A DNA stretch of 64,000 bases from contig NZ_LR733520.1 in the NCBI RefSeq assembly GCF_902506145.1, positions 2,691,044-2,755,043 on the forward strand, read 5' to 3'. Below the pieces are notes generated by a model. It did not search any database, was not told the DNA's origin, and saw only the letters and a program-made list of their open reading frames with translations. This stretch comes from Burkholderia sp. 8Y (lineage in GTDB: Bacteria; Pseudomonadota; Gammaproteobacteria; Burkholderiales; Burkholderiaceae). A program made the translations under genes and the position numbers. Numbering within the stretch: position 1 is the first letter of the stretch; each line of letters starts with the position of its first letter. Of the stretch, positions 24,616 through 32,914 are shown piece after piece.

Positions 24616-25626
24616 TCAGCGAGTATGGCGAATGCGCGGATTCAACACGCCATAAAGCAGATCGACGACGAGATTCACGACGATCACAAGCGTCGCGATC
24701 ATCAGAATGCCGCCTTGCACGACCGGATAATCGCGTCGCGAAATGGCGTCGATGAGCCACTTGCCGACGCCCGGCCACGAGAAGAGCGTTTCGGTCAGCA
24801 CCGCGCCCGCGAGCAGCGTGCCGACCTGCAAGCCGATCACGGTGACGACCGGAATCAGCGCGTTGCGCAGCGCATGCACGACGACCACGCGCAGCGGCGA
24901 AAGCCCCTTCGCGCGCGCGGTGCGGATGTAGTCCTCGCGCAGCACTTCGAGCATCGAGGAGCGCGTCATGCGCGCGACCACCGCGAGCGGAATCGTGCCG
25001 AGCACGATGGTCGGCAGAATCAGATGCGAGAGCGCCGACGTGAACGCGCCTTCATCGCTCGAAAAGAGCGAGTCGATCAGCATGAAGCCCGTGACGTGCG
25101 GAATGTCGTATTCCACCGCGATGCGGCCCGACACCGGCGTCCAGCCGAGCTTCGCCGAAAAGAACATGATGAGGATCAAGCCCCACCAGAAGATCGGCAT
25201 GGAGTAGCCCGTGAGCGCCGTGCCCATGACGCCGTGATCGACCGCCGTGCCGCGCTTGAGCGCCGCCGCCACGCCCGCCGGCAAGCCTACGACGAGTGCG
25301 AAGATCATCGCGCAGATGGACAGCTCGACCGTGGCGGGAAAGCGCGCCACAAATTCGCCCATCACGCTCGTATTCGTGATGATCGACATGCCGAGGTCGC
25401 CCTTGAGCGCATGGCCGACGTAGTGGAGATACTGAAGCGGCAGCGGCTGGTCCAGCCCGAGGCGCTTCATGGCTTCCGCGTGGGCCGCGGGGTCCACGCC
25501 CCGTTCGCCCATCATGACTTCGATGGGATCGCCCGGGATCAGGTGGATGAGTGCGAACGCGAGAATCGTAATGCCGATGAACGTCGGTATCACCATTCCT
25601 ATGCGTCGCAAAACGAATCGGAACAT
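24616..25626 (-). CDS. dppB: peptide ABC transporter permease DppB-like
   Basis: The 336-residue permease has the standard start MFRFVLRRIGMVIPTFIGI, a large periplasmic loop with MMGERGVDPAAHAEAMKRLG, and the conserved cytoplasmic loop MTRSSMLEVLREDYIRTARA plus KGLS. It forms the membrane pore together with DppC. It is separated from dppA by 124 bp that hold a strong stem-loop. Confidence 0.94.
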   Translation of the reverse strand: MFRFVLRRIGMVIPTFIGITILAFALIHLIPGDPIEVMMGERGVDPAAHAEAMKRLGLDQPLPLQYLHYVGHALKGDLGMSIITNTSVMGEFVARFPATVELSICAMIFALVVGLPAGVAAALKRGTAVDHGVMGTALTGYSMPIFWWGLILIMFFSAKLGWTPVSGRIAVEYDIPHVTGFMLIDSLFSSDEGAFTSALSHLILPTIVLGTIPLAVVARMTRSSMLEVLREDYIRTARAKGLSPLRVVVVHALRNALIPVVTVIGLQVGTLLAGAVLTETLFSWPGVGKWLIDAISRRDYPVVQGGILMIATLVIVVNLVVDLLYGVLNPRIRHTR

Positions 25627-25664
25627 GATCGCCCTTTGGTTCGTTCTTGGGGATAAATACGTTA

Positions 25665-25698
25665 CCGGCGGCCGGATCGTTTCGATCCGCGCCGCCGG
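25665..25698. promoter_or_regulatory. intercistronic stem-loop between dppA and dppB
   Basis: CCGGCGGCCGGATCG (25665-25679), a TTT loop, and the complementary arm to 25698 with one bulged C form a 15-bp stem. There is no T-tract, so it is more likely an mRNA-stability or attenuation element than a full terminator. It would favour more binding protein than permease, as is common in ABC importer operons. Confidence 0.65.
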
Positions 25699-25750
25699 AC
25701 GTGTTTCGACTAGTTATGGTTTAGTGCAAAAAGCATTCCGCCAGCAAGAC

Positions 25751-27382
25751 TTACTGCAGGCCGACGCCATCGAAACGCACGTAGCCGAGCGGCTCGATCT
25801 TCATGTTCGTCACCTTCTTGCTGACCGGCTGATAGACGGTCGAATGCGCGATCGGCGAGAACGGCAGTTGTTGCGCGAAGATCTCCTGCGCTTGCGTGTA
25901 GTCCTTCGTGCGCGCGGCGACATCCGTGGTGGAGCGGCCCTTCACGACGAGATCGTCGAACGGCTTGTAGCACCACTTCGAGAAGTTGCTGCCCTTCACC
26001 GCGTCGCAGCCGAGCAGCGTGCCGAGCCAGTTGTCGGGGTCGCCGTTGTCGCCCGTCCAGCCGATCAGCAGTGCGTCATGTTCGCCCGCGTGCGCGCGTT
26101 TCAGATACTCGCCCCACTCGTACGACACGATGTTCGCCTTCACGCCGATCTTCGCCCAGTCCGCCTGGATCATTTCGGCCATCAGGCGCGCGTTCGGGTT
26201 ATAGGCGCGCTGCACGGGCATGGCCCACAGCGTCAGCTCGAAGCCGTTCGGGAAACCGGCTTTGGCCAGCAGTTGCTTGGCCTTCGCGGTGTCATACGGA
26301 TTCTGCTTCAGGTTCTTGTCGTAGGACCACTGCGTCGGCGGCATCGGTGCGGTGGCCGCCTGGCCCGCGCCCTGATACACGGATTCGATGATCGCCTTCT
26401 TGTTGATCGCCATGTCGAGCGCGCGGCGCACGTCCGCGTTGCCGAGATTGCTCTTCGTCACGTTATACGCAACGTAGCCTTCGTTGAAGCCGGCCTGCGA
26501 CGGCGTATCCACATTCGACGCCGATTTCAGCGCGGAGATATCGCCCGGACGCGGATAGCTCATCACCTGGCATTCGTTGCTCTTGAGCTTCTGCACGCGC
26601 ACGGCGGCGTCCGGCGTGATCGAGAAAATCAGCTTGGAAATCTGCACCGCGTTCGGCTTCCAGTAGTCCGGATTGCCGTCGAAGCGAATGGTCGCGTCCT
26701 TCGTATAGCTGCGGAAGATAAACGGCCCGGTGCCGAGCGGATACTGGTTGATGTCGGCGGCCTTGCCGTCCTTCAGCAGCTTGTCGGCGTATTCGGCGGA
26801 CAGGACGGACGCATATTCCATCGCCATGTTCTGAATGAACGGCGCGCTCACTTCCTTCAGCGTGAACTTGACGGTGTACGGGTCGACTTTTTCGATCTTC
26901 GAGATCAGCTTGTCGAGGCCGAGATCCGTGAAGTACGGGAACTGCACGTTGTACGCCTTGCGGAACGGCTGGTTCGGGTCGAGCATGCGGTTGAACGTAA
27001 ACAGCACGTCGTCCGCGTTGAATTCACGCGTCGGCTTGAAATAGGACGTCGTCTGGAACTTCACGCCGTGACGCAGATGGAACGTGTAAGTCAGGCCGTC
27101 CGGCGAGACTTCCCACTTTTCCGCGAGGCCCGGTTCCACCTTCGTGCCGCCGCGCTCGAATTCGACGAGGCGGTTGTACACAGTGAACGTGTTCGCGGTG
27201 AAATCGGTGCCGGTGGTGTATTGCGCCGGATCGAAGCCGGCGGGGCTGCCTTCCGAGCAATAGACGAGCGTCTTGTTCGGGATTGCCGCATTCGCGGCGG
27301 TCGCGGCGAAGAGCGTTGCCGTGGCGACGGCGCCCATGAGCGCCGAGATGCGGGCGACTCGCAACAGGCCATTTTTTTTCAT
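25751..27382 (-). CDS. dppA: peptide ABC transporter substrate-binding protein DppA-like
   Basis: This periplasmic binding protein of the SBP family 5 captures dipeptides or related compounds for the importer. The 543-residue product has a clear signal peptide ending TAANA and the family motifs KTLVYCSEGSPAGFDPAQYT, FHLRHGVKFQ and RALDMAINKKAI. A GAGGAAA ribosome-binding site precedes the ATG. It is the first gene of the operon running toward dppF. Substrate range cannot be read from sequence. Confidence 0.94.
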   Translation of the reverse strand: MKKNGLLRVARISALMGAVATATLFAATAANAAIPNKTLVYCSEGSPAGFDPAQYTTGTDFTANTFTVYNRLVEFERGGTKVEPGLAEKWEVSPDGLTYTFHLRHGVKFQTTSYFKPTREFNADDVLFTFNRMLDPNQPFRKAYNVQFPYFTDLGLDKLISKIEKVDPYTVKFTLKEVSAPFIQNMAMEYASVLSAEYADKLLKDGKAADINQYPLGTGPFIFRSYTKDATIRFDGNPDYWKPNAVQISKLIFSITPDAAVRVQKLKSNECQVMSYPRPGDISALKSASNVDTPSQAGFNEGYVAYNVTKSNLGNADVRRALDMAINKKAIIESVYQGAGQAATAPMPPTQWSYDKNLKQNPYDTAKAKQLLAKAGFPNGFELTLWAMPVQRAYNPNARLMAEMIQADWAKIGVKANIVSYEWGEYLKRAHAGEHDALLIGWTGDNGDPDNWLGTLLGCDAVKGSNFSKWCYKPFDDLVVKGRSTTDVAARTKDYTQAQEIFAQQLPFSPIAHSTVYQPVSKKVTNMKIEPLGYVRFDGVGLQ

Positions 27383-27576
27383 GTTTCCTCCAAGTCAGTG
27401 CCGACCTCGCGGCCGGCGTAGCGCGATCTTACTTGATCGCATCGCCCACTTTGGTAGCGGATGCGAAAGCCGGGCGCAACACTAGCACGAACAAATGTTA
27501 CGCGCGTGGTGGGTTTTCTCCACTTCTGGCGGATTTGATTGCGTCGGAGCGCGAAACGTCGGAGGGGCGGGAGGAG

Positions 27577-27606
27577 AGAAAAAACCGCGCGGCGAGCGCC
27601 GCGCGG
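27577..27606 (-). terminator. terminator of metF
   Basis: On the minus strand a perfect 9-bp GC stem (27606-27598 with 27593-27585) and a 4-base loop are followed by six T residues (27584-27579). It lies 20 bp after the metF stop. Confidence 0.9.
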
Positions 27607-27626
27607 GTCATGCTAGAACGTGCGAC

Positions 27627-28466
27627 TCAGGCGCTCTGGAAACCGAGCCGTTCGCAGATCGTCTTGGTCGCCGCAGCGCCGTTGAGCGTATAGAAATGCA
27701 GGCCGGGCGCGCCCTCGTCGATGAGACGGCGGCACAAGCCCGTCACCACGTCGAGGCCGAACTCGCGGATCGACTCGCGATCGTCGCCGTAGCTTTCCAG
27801 ACGCCGCGCGATCCATCTGGGGACTTCCGCGCCGCACATGTCGGAGAAGCGCATGAGTTGCGAGAAGTTCGTGATCGGCATGATGCCCGGCGTGATGGGC
27901 ACATCCACGCCCAGCTTCCGCGCTTCGCCGACGAACTTGAAGTACGCGTCCGCGTTGAAGAAGTATTGCGTGATCGCGGCGTTCGCGCCCGCCTTCACCT
28001 TGCGCGCGAAGTTTTCCATATCGGCGCGCGGCGAACGCGCTTGCGGATGAAACTCCGGGTACGCGGCCACCTCGATATGGAACCAGTCGCCGTGTTCCTG
28101 ACGAATGAATGCCACCAGTTCCGACGCATAACGCAGCTCGCCGAATTCGCCCATGCCCGAAGGCAGATCGCCGCGCAACGCGACGATATGGCGGATGCCG
28201 TGTTCGCGGTACGCGCCGAGAATCGCGCGCAGGCTTTCCCGCGACGAGCCGATGCACGACAGATGCGGCGCCGCCTGCAAGCCTTCCGCCGCCATTTCGA
28301 GCACGGTATCGAGCGTGCCTTGCTGCGTGGAGCCGCCCGCGCCGAACGTCACGGAGACGAACTTCGGCGCGAGTTGCGCGAGTTGCGCGCGGGAAGCGCG
28401 CAGCTTCTCCACGCCTTCCTGCGTCTTCGGCGGGAAAAACTCAAATGAGAGTTCGATGGGTTTCAT
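27627..28466 (-). CDS. metF: methylenetetrahydrofolate reductase
   Basis: MetF reduces 5,10-methylene-THF to 5-methyl-THF, the methyl donor for methionine synthesis, using FAD and NAD(P)H. The 279-residue product has the bacterial start LSFEFFPPKTQEG, the FVSVTFGAGGST motif, the segment VALRGDLP for FAD/folate binding, and QYFFNADAYFKF. It lies downstream of ahcY and the small membrane protein gene. MetF and AhcY both belong to the methyl cycle, so the cluster is functionally coherent. Confidence 0.96.
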   Translation of the reverse strand: MKPIELSFEFFPPKTQEGVEKLRASRAQLAQLAPKFVSVTFGAGGSTQQGTLDTVLEMAAEGLQAAPHLSCIGSSRESLRAILGAYREHGIRHIVALRGDLPSGMGEFGELRYASELVAFIRQEHGDWFHIEVAAYPEFHPQARSPRADMENFARKVKAGANAAITQYFFNADAYFKFVGEARKLGVDVPITPGIMPITNFSQLMRFSDMCGAEVPRWIARRLESYGDDRESIREFGLDVVTGLCRRLIDEGAPGLHFYTLNGAAATKTICERLGFQSA

Positions 28467-28494
28467 GATGATGTGCGCGCAGAAAGCGCGGCGG

Positions 28495-28848
28495 CTAGCC
28501 GAAGTTGCGCTGCCCGAACACGAGCGCCGACAGGAGCCACGACACGATGCTGTAGAGAATCGAGCCGAAGAACGCCGACCAGAAACCCGAGACCTCGAAG
28601 CCCTTCAGCAGCGACGAGCACAGCCAGAAGCACAGCGCATTCACCACGAGGATGAAGACGCCGAGCGTGAGGATGGTCACCGGCAACGTCAGGATAATGA
28701 GGACCGGGCGCAGCACGGCGTTGATCAGTCCGAGCACCACCGCGATGATCAGCGCCGTGCCGAAACTGCGAATGTGAATGGACGGCACGAGATAGGTGAT
28801 GATCAGCAGCGCGAGCGCGTTGATCAGCCATGTCAGCAGCACGGTCAT
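28495..28848 (-). CDS. small membrane protein, phage holin family 4-like (PF04020-type)
   Basis: The 117-residue product starts at 28848 behind GGAGAACC and has about four hydrophobic segments with the family-type motif GLINAVLRPVLIILTLPVTI. Despite the family name these are chromosomal proteins of unknown role. It sits between ahcY and metF in the same orientation, an arrangement typical of Burkholderiales methyl-cycle loci, so it is probably in the same riboswitch-controlled transcript. Confidence 0.82.
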   Translation of the reverse strand: MTVLLTWLINALALLIITYLVPSIHIRSFGTALIIAVVLGLINAVLRPVLIILTLPVTILTLGVFILVVNALCFWLCSSLLKGFEVSGFWSAFFGSILYSIVSWLLSALVFGQRNFG

Positions 28849-28932
28849 CGAAGGTTCTCCGGTTGTTCGCCGTTCGGTCAGAGCGCGGCGCGGATGCTCG
28901 CGCATCCGTGCCGGGCCTGCCGCCGCGTGCGA

Positions 28933-30354
28933 TTAATAGCGGTAGTGGTTCGGCTTGAACGGGCCGCTTTTGTCGACGCCGATGTAGCCTGCCTGCTCGT
29001 CCGACAGCACGGTCAGTTCCGCGCCGATGCGGCCCAGATGCAGACGCGCGACCTTTTCGTCGAGATGCTTCGGCAGCACGTACACCTTGTTCTCGTACTT
29101 GTCGCCTTGCGTGAACAGTTCGATCTGCGCGAGCGTCTGGTTCGTGAACGAGTTCGACATCACGAACGACGGATGGCCCGTCGCGCAGCCGAGGTTCACG
29201 AGGCGGCCTTCGGCCAGCAGGATGATGCGCTTGCCGTCCGGGAAGATGATGTGATCGACCTGCGGCTTAATGTTGTCCCACGTGTACTGGCGCGTGGAGG
29301 CAACGTCGATTTCCGAATCGAAGTGACCGATGTTGCAGACGATCGCGTTGTTGCGCATCGCCTTCATGTGGTCATGGTTGATGACGTGATAGTTGCCGGT
29401 CGCCGTCACGAAGATGTCGGCCTTGTCGGCGGCGTATTCCATCGTCACGACGCGGTAGCCTTCCATCGCCGCTTGCAGCGCGCAGATCGGATCGATTTCC
29501 GTGACCCAGACGGTCGCGCCCAGTCCGCGCAGCGATTGCGCGCAGCCCTTGCCCACGTCGCCGTAACCGGCCACGATCGCGATCTTGCCCGCGATCATCA
29601 CGTCGGTCGCGCGCTTGATGCCGTCCACGAGCGACTCGCGGCAGCCGTACAGGTTGTCGAACTTCGACTTCGTGACCGAATCGTTCACGTTGATGGCCGG
29701 GAACGGCAGGCGGCCGTCCTTTTCCATCTGATACAGGCGATGCACGCCCGTGGTCGTCTCTTCCGTCACGCCCTGAATGTGCGCGAGGCGCGTGGAGTAC
29801 CACGTCGGATCGGCGTCGAGGTGCTTCGCGATCGACTTGTACAGCGCGACTTCTTCTTCGTTCGTCGGCTTGGCGATGACCGAGCGGTCCTTCTCCGCCT
29901 TCGAGCCGAGAATCAGGAGGAGCGTGGCGTCGCCGCCGTCATCGAGAATCATGTTGGCGAACTCACCGTTCGGCCATTCGAAGATGCGGTGCGAGAATTC
30001 CCAGTACTCGTCGAGCGATTCGCCCTTGAACGCGAACACCGGCGTGCCGCCATTGGCGATTGCGGCGGCGGCGTGATCCTGCGTCGAGAAGATGTTGCAC
30101 GACGCCCAGCGCACGTCCGCGCCCAGCGCCTTCAGCGTTTCGATCAGCACGCCGGTCTGGATGGTCATGTGCAGCGAACCCGCGACGCGCGCGCCCTTGA
30201 GCGGCTGCTGCGCCTTGTATTCTTCGCGGATTTGCACGAGACCGGGCATTTCCGTCTCGGCGATGTCGAGTTCCTTGCGGCCCCATGCGGCGAGCGACAT
30301 GTCGGCGACAACGAAATCCTGGGTGTTGCTGGAATCGAGAACTGCGGCGTTCAT
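28933..30354 (-). CDS. ahcY: adenosylhomocysteinase
   Basis: AhcY splits S-adenosylhomocysteine into adenosine and homocysteine, removing the inhibitor of methyltransferases. The start at 30354 (MNAAVLDSSNTQDFVVADMS) follows GGAGGGCG; the longer open frame from 30465 runs through the riboswitch and is rejected. The 473-residue product shows the NAD-binding motif VAGYGDVGKGCAQSL and the C-terminal KSGPFKPNHYRY typical of the family. Expression is expected to rise when S-adenosylhomocysteine accumulates, through the riboswitch upstream. Confidence 0.97.
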   Translation of the reverse strand: MNAAVLDSSNTQDFVVADMSLAAWGRKELDIAETEMPGLVQIREEYKAQQPLKGARVAGSLHMTIQTGVLIETLKALGADVRWASCNIFSTQDHAAAAIANGGTPVFAFKGESLDEYWEFSHRIFEWPNGEFANMILDDGGDATLLLILGSKAEKDRSVIAKPTNEEEVALYKSIAKHLDADPTWYSTRLAHIQGVTEETTTGVHRLYQMEKDGRLPFPAINVNDSVTKSKFDNLYGCRESLVDGIKRATDVMIAGKIAIVAGYGDVGKGCAQSLRGLGATVWVTEIDPICALQAAMEGYRVVTMEYAADKADIFVTATGNYHVINHDHMKAMRNNAIVCNIGHFDSEIDVASTRQYTWDNIKPQVDHIIFPDGKRIILLAEGRLVNLGCATGHPSFVMSNSFTNQTLAQIELFTQGDKYENKVYVLPKHLDEKVARLHLGRIGAELTVLSDEQAGYIGVDKSGPFKPNHYRY

Positions 30355-30387
30355 CACGCCCTCCTTTCTAAAAAAGACTAGAAATGT

Positions 30388-30520
30388 TGACGTGAGCGCC
30401 GTTCGATGCGGTGGCTCTGCGGGCGCTTGATAAGGCGCATTCGAGCCGTCCGGATTGAAGGCCACCGAGCCTGGCGGATGGGCTTTTTCGAGCCGCTCAA
30501 CCGTCGCAACGCTCCTCGGG
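30388..30520 (-). promoter_or_regulatory. S-adenosylhomocysteine (SAH) riboswitch
   Basis: On the minus strand the leader begins CCGAGGAGCGTTGCGACGG, then has CCAGGCTCGG and ends GAACGGCGCTCACG. This is the conserved core of the SAH riboswitch class, in the right order. The first and second elements pair (CCGAG with CTCGG) and the last forms the pseudoknot region (GCGC...). It lies 34 bp before the ahcY start. The class is known to activate ahcY genes on binding SAH. Confidence 0.93.
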
Positions 30521-30531
30521 GGCGAACGACG

Positions 30532-30537
30532 ATTGTA
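30532..30537 (-). promoter_or_regulatory. extended -10 of the ahcY promoter
   Basis: On the minus strand TGCTACAAT gives an extended -10 (TGn plus TACAAT), placed 12 bp before the riboswitch's first conserved base, which is where a transcript carrying the full aptamer should start. The -35 region (CAAACG) is poor, as is usual for extended -10 promoters. Confidence 0.6.
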
Positions 30538-30626
30538 GCAAAGTCTTATTGGATCGTTTGCGTTTCAGCAGACGCTGATTCAAATCTTCGGCGCTGCGTG
30601 AACCGCATTTTTACCGATGCGCGCGC

Positions 30627-31349
30627 CTAGAACGGCAGCGCGGACAGCGCGGGCGCGAGCAGCACCATCACGACGCCCGCGATCATCATGGTCAGGCTCG
30701 CGACCACGCCCTCTTCGCTGCCGAGTTCGCGCGCCTTCGCGGTGCCGACGCCGTGCGCCGCCGCGCCGAACAGCGCGCCGCGTGCGAGCCGCGTGCGCAG
30801 CGGCACGAGCGCGAGCACGATTTCGCCGAAGAGCATGCCGCAAACGCCTGTCGCGATCACGAAGAGCGCGGTGAGGTCTCTCGGCGCGTGAATCTTGTCG
30901 GAGACGGCGAGCGCAAACGGCGTGGACACCGAGCGCGTCGCGAGGCTGCGCTGCAATTCCGGCGACAGATGCAGCAGCTTCGCCAAAGCCAGCGATCCGC
31001 CCACGGCCACCAGAATGCCGACCGTGACGCCGACCGTCAGCGAAATCCAGTGGCGTTTTAAAAGCGCGCGGTACTCGTAGATCGGCACGGCGAACGCGAC
31101 GGTCGCCGGTCCGAGCAGCCACATGAGCCAGCGCGTGTCGGCGAAGTAGACCGAGTACGGAATGCGCGCGGTCACGACGATCAACGCGAGCACGGCGGGC
31201 GCGGCGAGCATCGGCGTGAGCCACGGGCTGCGGAATCGCGCGTACAGCCGCTTCGACGCGAAGTACAGCGCAACGGTCAGCACGAAGCAGCCCGCCGCGA
31301 TCAGGCGCGCGGCGTCGTCGGCGAGAAGCGAGGCATAGAAGTGATGCAT
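30627..31349 (-). CDS. lrgB: LrgB family protein
   Basis: This is the LrgB/CidB-type inner-membrane protein, associated with control of murein hydrolase export or, in some bacteria and plants, with pyruvate or glycolate transport. The 240-residue product starts at 31349 (MHHFYASLLADDAARLI). It has several membrane helices and the family motifs LLGPATVAFAVPIYEYRALL, RSVSTPFALAVSD and GAAAHGVGTAKA. It follows lrgA after 10 bp. Confidence 0.92.
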   Translation of the reverse strand: MHHFYASLLADDAARLIAAGCFVLTVALYFASKRLYARFRSPWLTPMLAAPAVLALIVVTARIPYSVYFADTRWLMWLLGPATVAFAVPIYEYRALLKRHWISLTVGVTVGILVAVGGSLALAKLLHLSPELQRSLATRSVSTPFALAVSDKIHAPRDLTALFVIATGVCGMLFGEIVLALVPLRTRLARGALFGAAAHGVGTAKARELGSEEGVVASLTMMIAGVVMVLLAPALSALPF

Positions 31350-31359
31350 GACCGCGTGC

Positions 31360-31815
31360 TCAGGCGCGGGCCGCGTGGCGGGCGACGAGCGCGCGGCGCA
31401 GCGCGAGACGGCGCTCGAGGCGCGCGGCGCGATCGACCGCAAACGCGACGGCGACCATCACCATTAGCGTGCCTGCGACGACGACGAGCGCGAGCCGCCA
31501 GCCGTCTTCCATGAACAGGCCGCCGTACTGGACGGCCGCGACGGCCGCCGGGATGAAGAACAACAGCATGTCGCCGAGCAGCCAGTCGGCGCCTGCCTTG
31601 ACCCAGCGCGGCGCGACGCCGCCGCAGAACAGCAGTGCGAGCAACGCGACGAGACCGACCACGCCGCCCGGCACCGGCAACGCGAGCTTGCGCGCGACGA
31701 AATCGGCGACGAACCAGATCGCCGCGATCCCGCCCGACTGAACGGCGACGCGGGCAAAGCGGCTGATAGCGGCGCGAGCGGTGGAAGGCGTCTGATTCAG
31801 GAGGGCGGCGGACAT
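31360..31815 (-). CDS. lrgA: LrgA/CidA family membrane protein
   Basis: This small holin-like partner of LrgB has 151 residues and four hydrophobic segments. It shows the LrgA-type core LPVPGGVVGLVALLALLFCG and GDMLLFFIPAAVAAVQYGGL. The basic Arg/Ala-rich C-terminal tail is an extension. It is divergent from a LysR-type gene 108 bp away that probably controls it. Confidence 0.88.
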   Translation of the reverse strand: MSAALLNQTPSTARAAISRFARVAVQSGGIAAIWFVADFVARKLALPVPGGVVGLVALLALLFCGGVAPRWVKAGADWLLGDMLLFFIPAAVAAVQYGGLFMEDGWRLALVVVAGTLMVMVAVAFAVDRAARLERRLALRRALVARHAARA

Positions 31816-31923
31816 GGCGTAATGACTAGGGTTAACCTGTACGCGAGTATAGGGTCGTCGTCTCCATAATTAAAATGACTTAACCTTATCCACTTCATTC
31901 CAATCCGGAATCCTGAGCCGATC

Positions 31924-32853
31924 ATGGAACTGCGCGCGTTGCGGTATTTCGTCGAAGTGGTCAAACAGAAAAGCTTTACCGCTGCCGCCGAGCACATGTT
32001 CGTCACGCAGCCGACCATCAGCAAGATGGTGAAGGCGCTCGAAGACGAAGTCGGCTCGCCGCTGCTGTTGCGCGAGGGCAGGCAAATGGTGCTGACCGAT
32101 GCCGGGCAGATCGTCTATCAACGCGGTGTGGACGTGCTCGCGGCGCACGCGCGGCTGGAGGCGGAACTGAACGATCTGGGCACCTTCGGGCGCGGGACGC
32201 TGACCATCGGCATTCCGCCGATGGGCGGCTCGCTTTTCACGCCGGCGATCGCGGCGTTCAGGCGGCGGTATCCGAAAGTCGAGCTGAAGCTATTCGAGCG
32301 CGGGTCGAAGGCGATCGAAGCCGCGCTGATGGACGGCGAACTGGAGTTGGGCGGCGTCCTGCAACCGGTCGATACCGACATGTTCGACGTATTGCCCGTC
32401 AGCCGTCAGTTGCTATGGCTCGTCGCGCCGAAGGGCTCGCGCTGGGAAGACGTGCGCGAGGTGCCGCTGGCGGATCTCGCCGCAGAGCCGTTCGTCTTCT
32501 ATGGCGAGAGCCTCGCGCTCAACGATATCGTGATGAACGCGTGCCGCGCGGCGGGGTTCGCGCCGACCATCGTGGGGCGCAGCGGACATTGGGACTTCAT
32601 GGCGGCGCTGGTGCAGGCGGGTATCGGCATCGCGCTGCTGCCCGCGCCGTATTGCCGCCGGCTGGATACCGACGCCTTCACATGCCGGCCGGTCGTCGCG
32701 CCGGAGATTCACTGGGACATGGCGCTGGGGTGGCGGCGCAACGGCTATCTCTCTCATGCGGCGCGCGCGTGGATCGAGGTCGCGCGGGAAGTGCTGCCCG
32801 CCAACCTCGATCAGGACTTCCTGGCCGATGGCTTCGCGCGTACGCGTCGCTAG
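31924..32853 (+). CDS. LysR-type transcriptional regulator, CidR-like by context
   Basis: The 309-residue protein has the LysR N-terminal helix-turn-helix (MELRALRYFVEVVKQKSFTA, then AAEHMFVTQPTISKMVKALE) and a C-terminal periplasmic-binding-like effector domain. It is divergent from lrgAB, the same arrangement as cidR-cidAB in other bacteria, so it probably activates lrgAB in response to an organic acid. The effector is not identifiable. The intergenic region holds ATAATTAAAATGACTTAACC with flanking ATAA/TTAT arms, a possible LysR site. Confidence 0.88.
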   Translation: MELRALRYFVEVVKQKSFTAAAEHMFVTQPTISKMVKALEDEVGSPLLLREGRQMVLTDAGQIVYQRGVDVLAAHARLEAELNDLGTFGRGTLTIGIPPMGGSLFTPAIAAFRRRYPKVELKLFERGSKAIEAALMDGELELGGVLQPVDTDMFDVLPVSRQLLWLVAPKGSRWEDVREVPLADLAAEPFVFYGESLALNDIVMNACRAAGFAPTIVGRSGHWDFMAALVQAGIGIALLPAPYCRRLDTDAFTCRPVVAPEIHWDMALGWRRNGYLSHAARAWIEVAREVLPANLDQDFLADGFARTRR

Positions 32854-32914
32854 AACGCGGACGGGGGCGGGTGAGTCTCGCCGAACGACGACGCACCCGC
32901 GTTGCTTGCGACGG

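Noticed and set aside
30355..30465. N-terminally extended AhcY from 30465
   Set aside because: The extension would be encoded by the SAH riboswitch itself, and the ATG at 30354 has a ribosome-binding site and matches family starts.
32854..32914. Bidirectional terminator between the LysR gene and the DUF937-OmpA gene
   Set aside because: A GCGGGTG/CACCCGC pairing exists but has a long loop and no T-run on either side.
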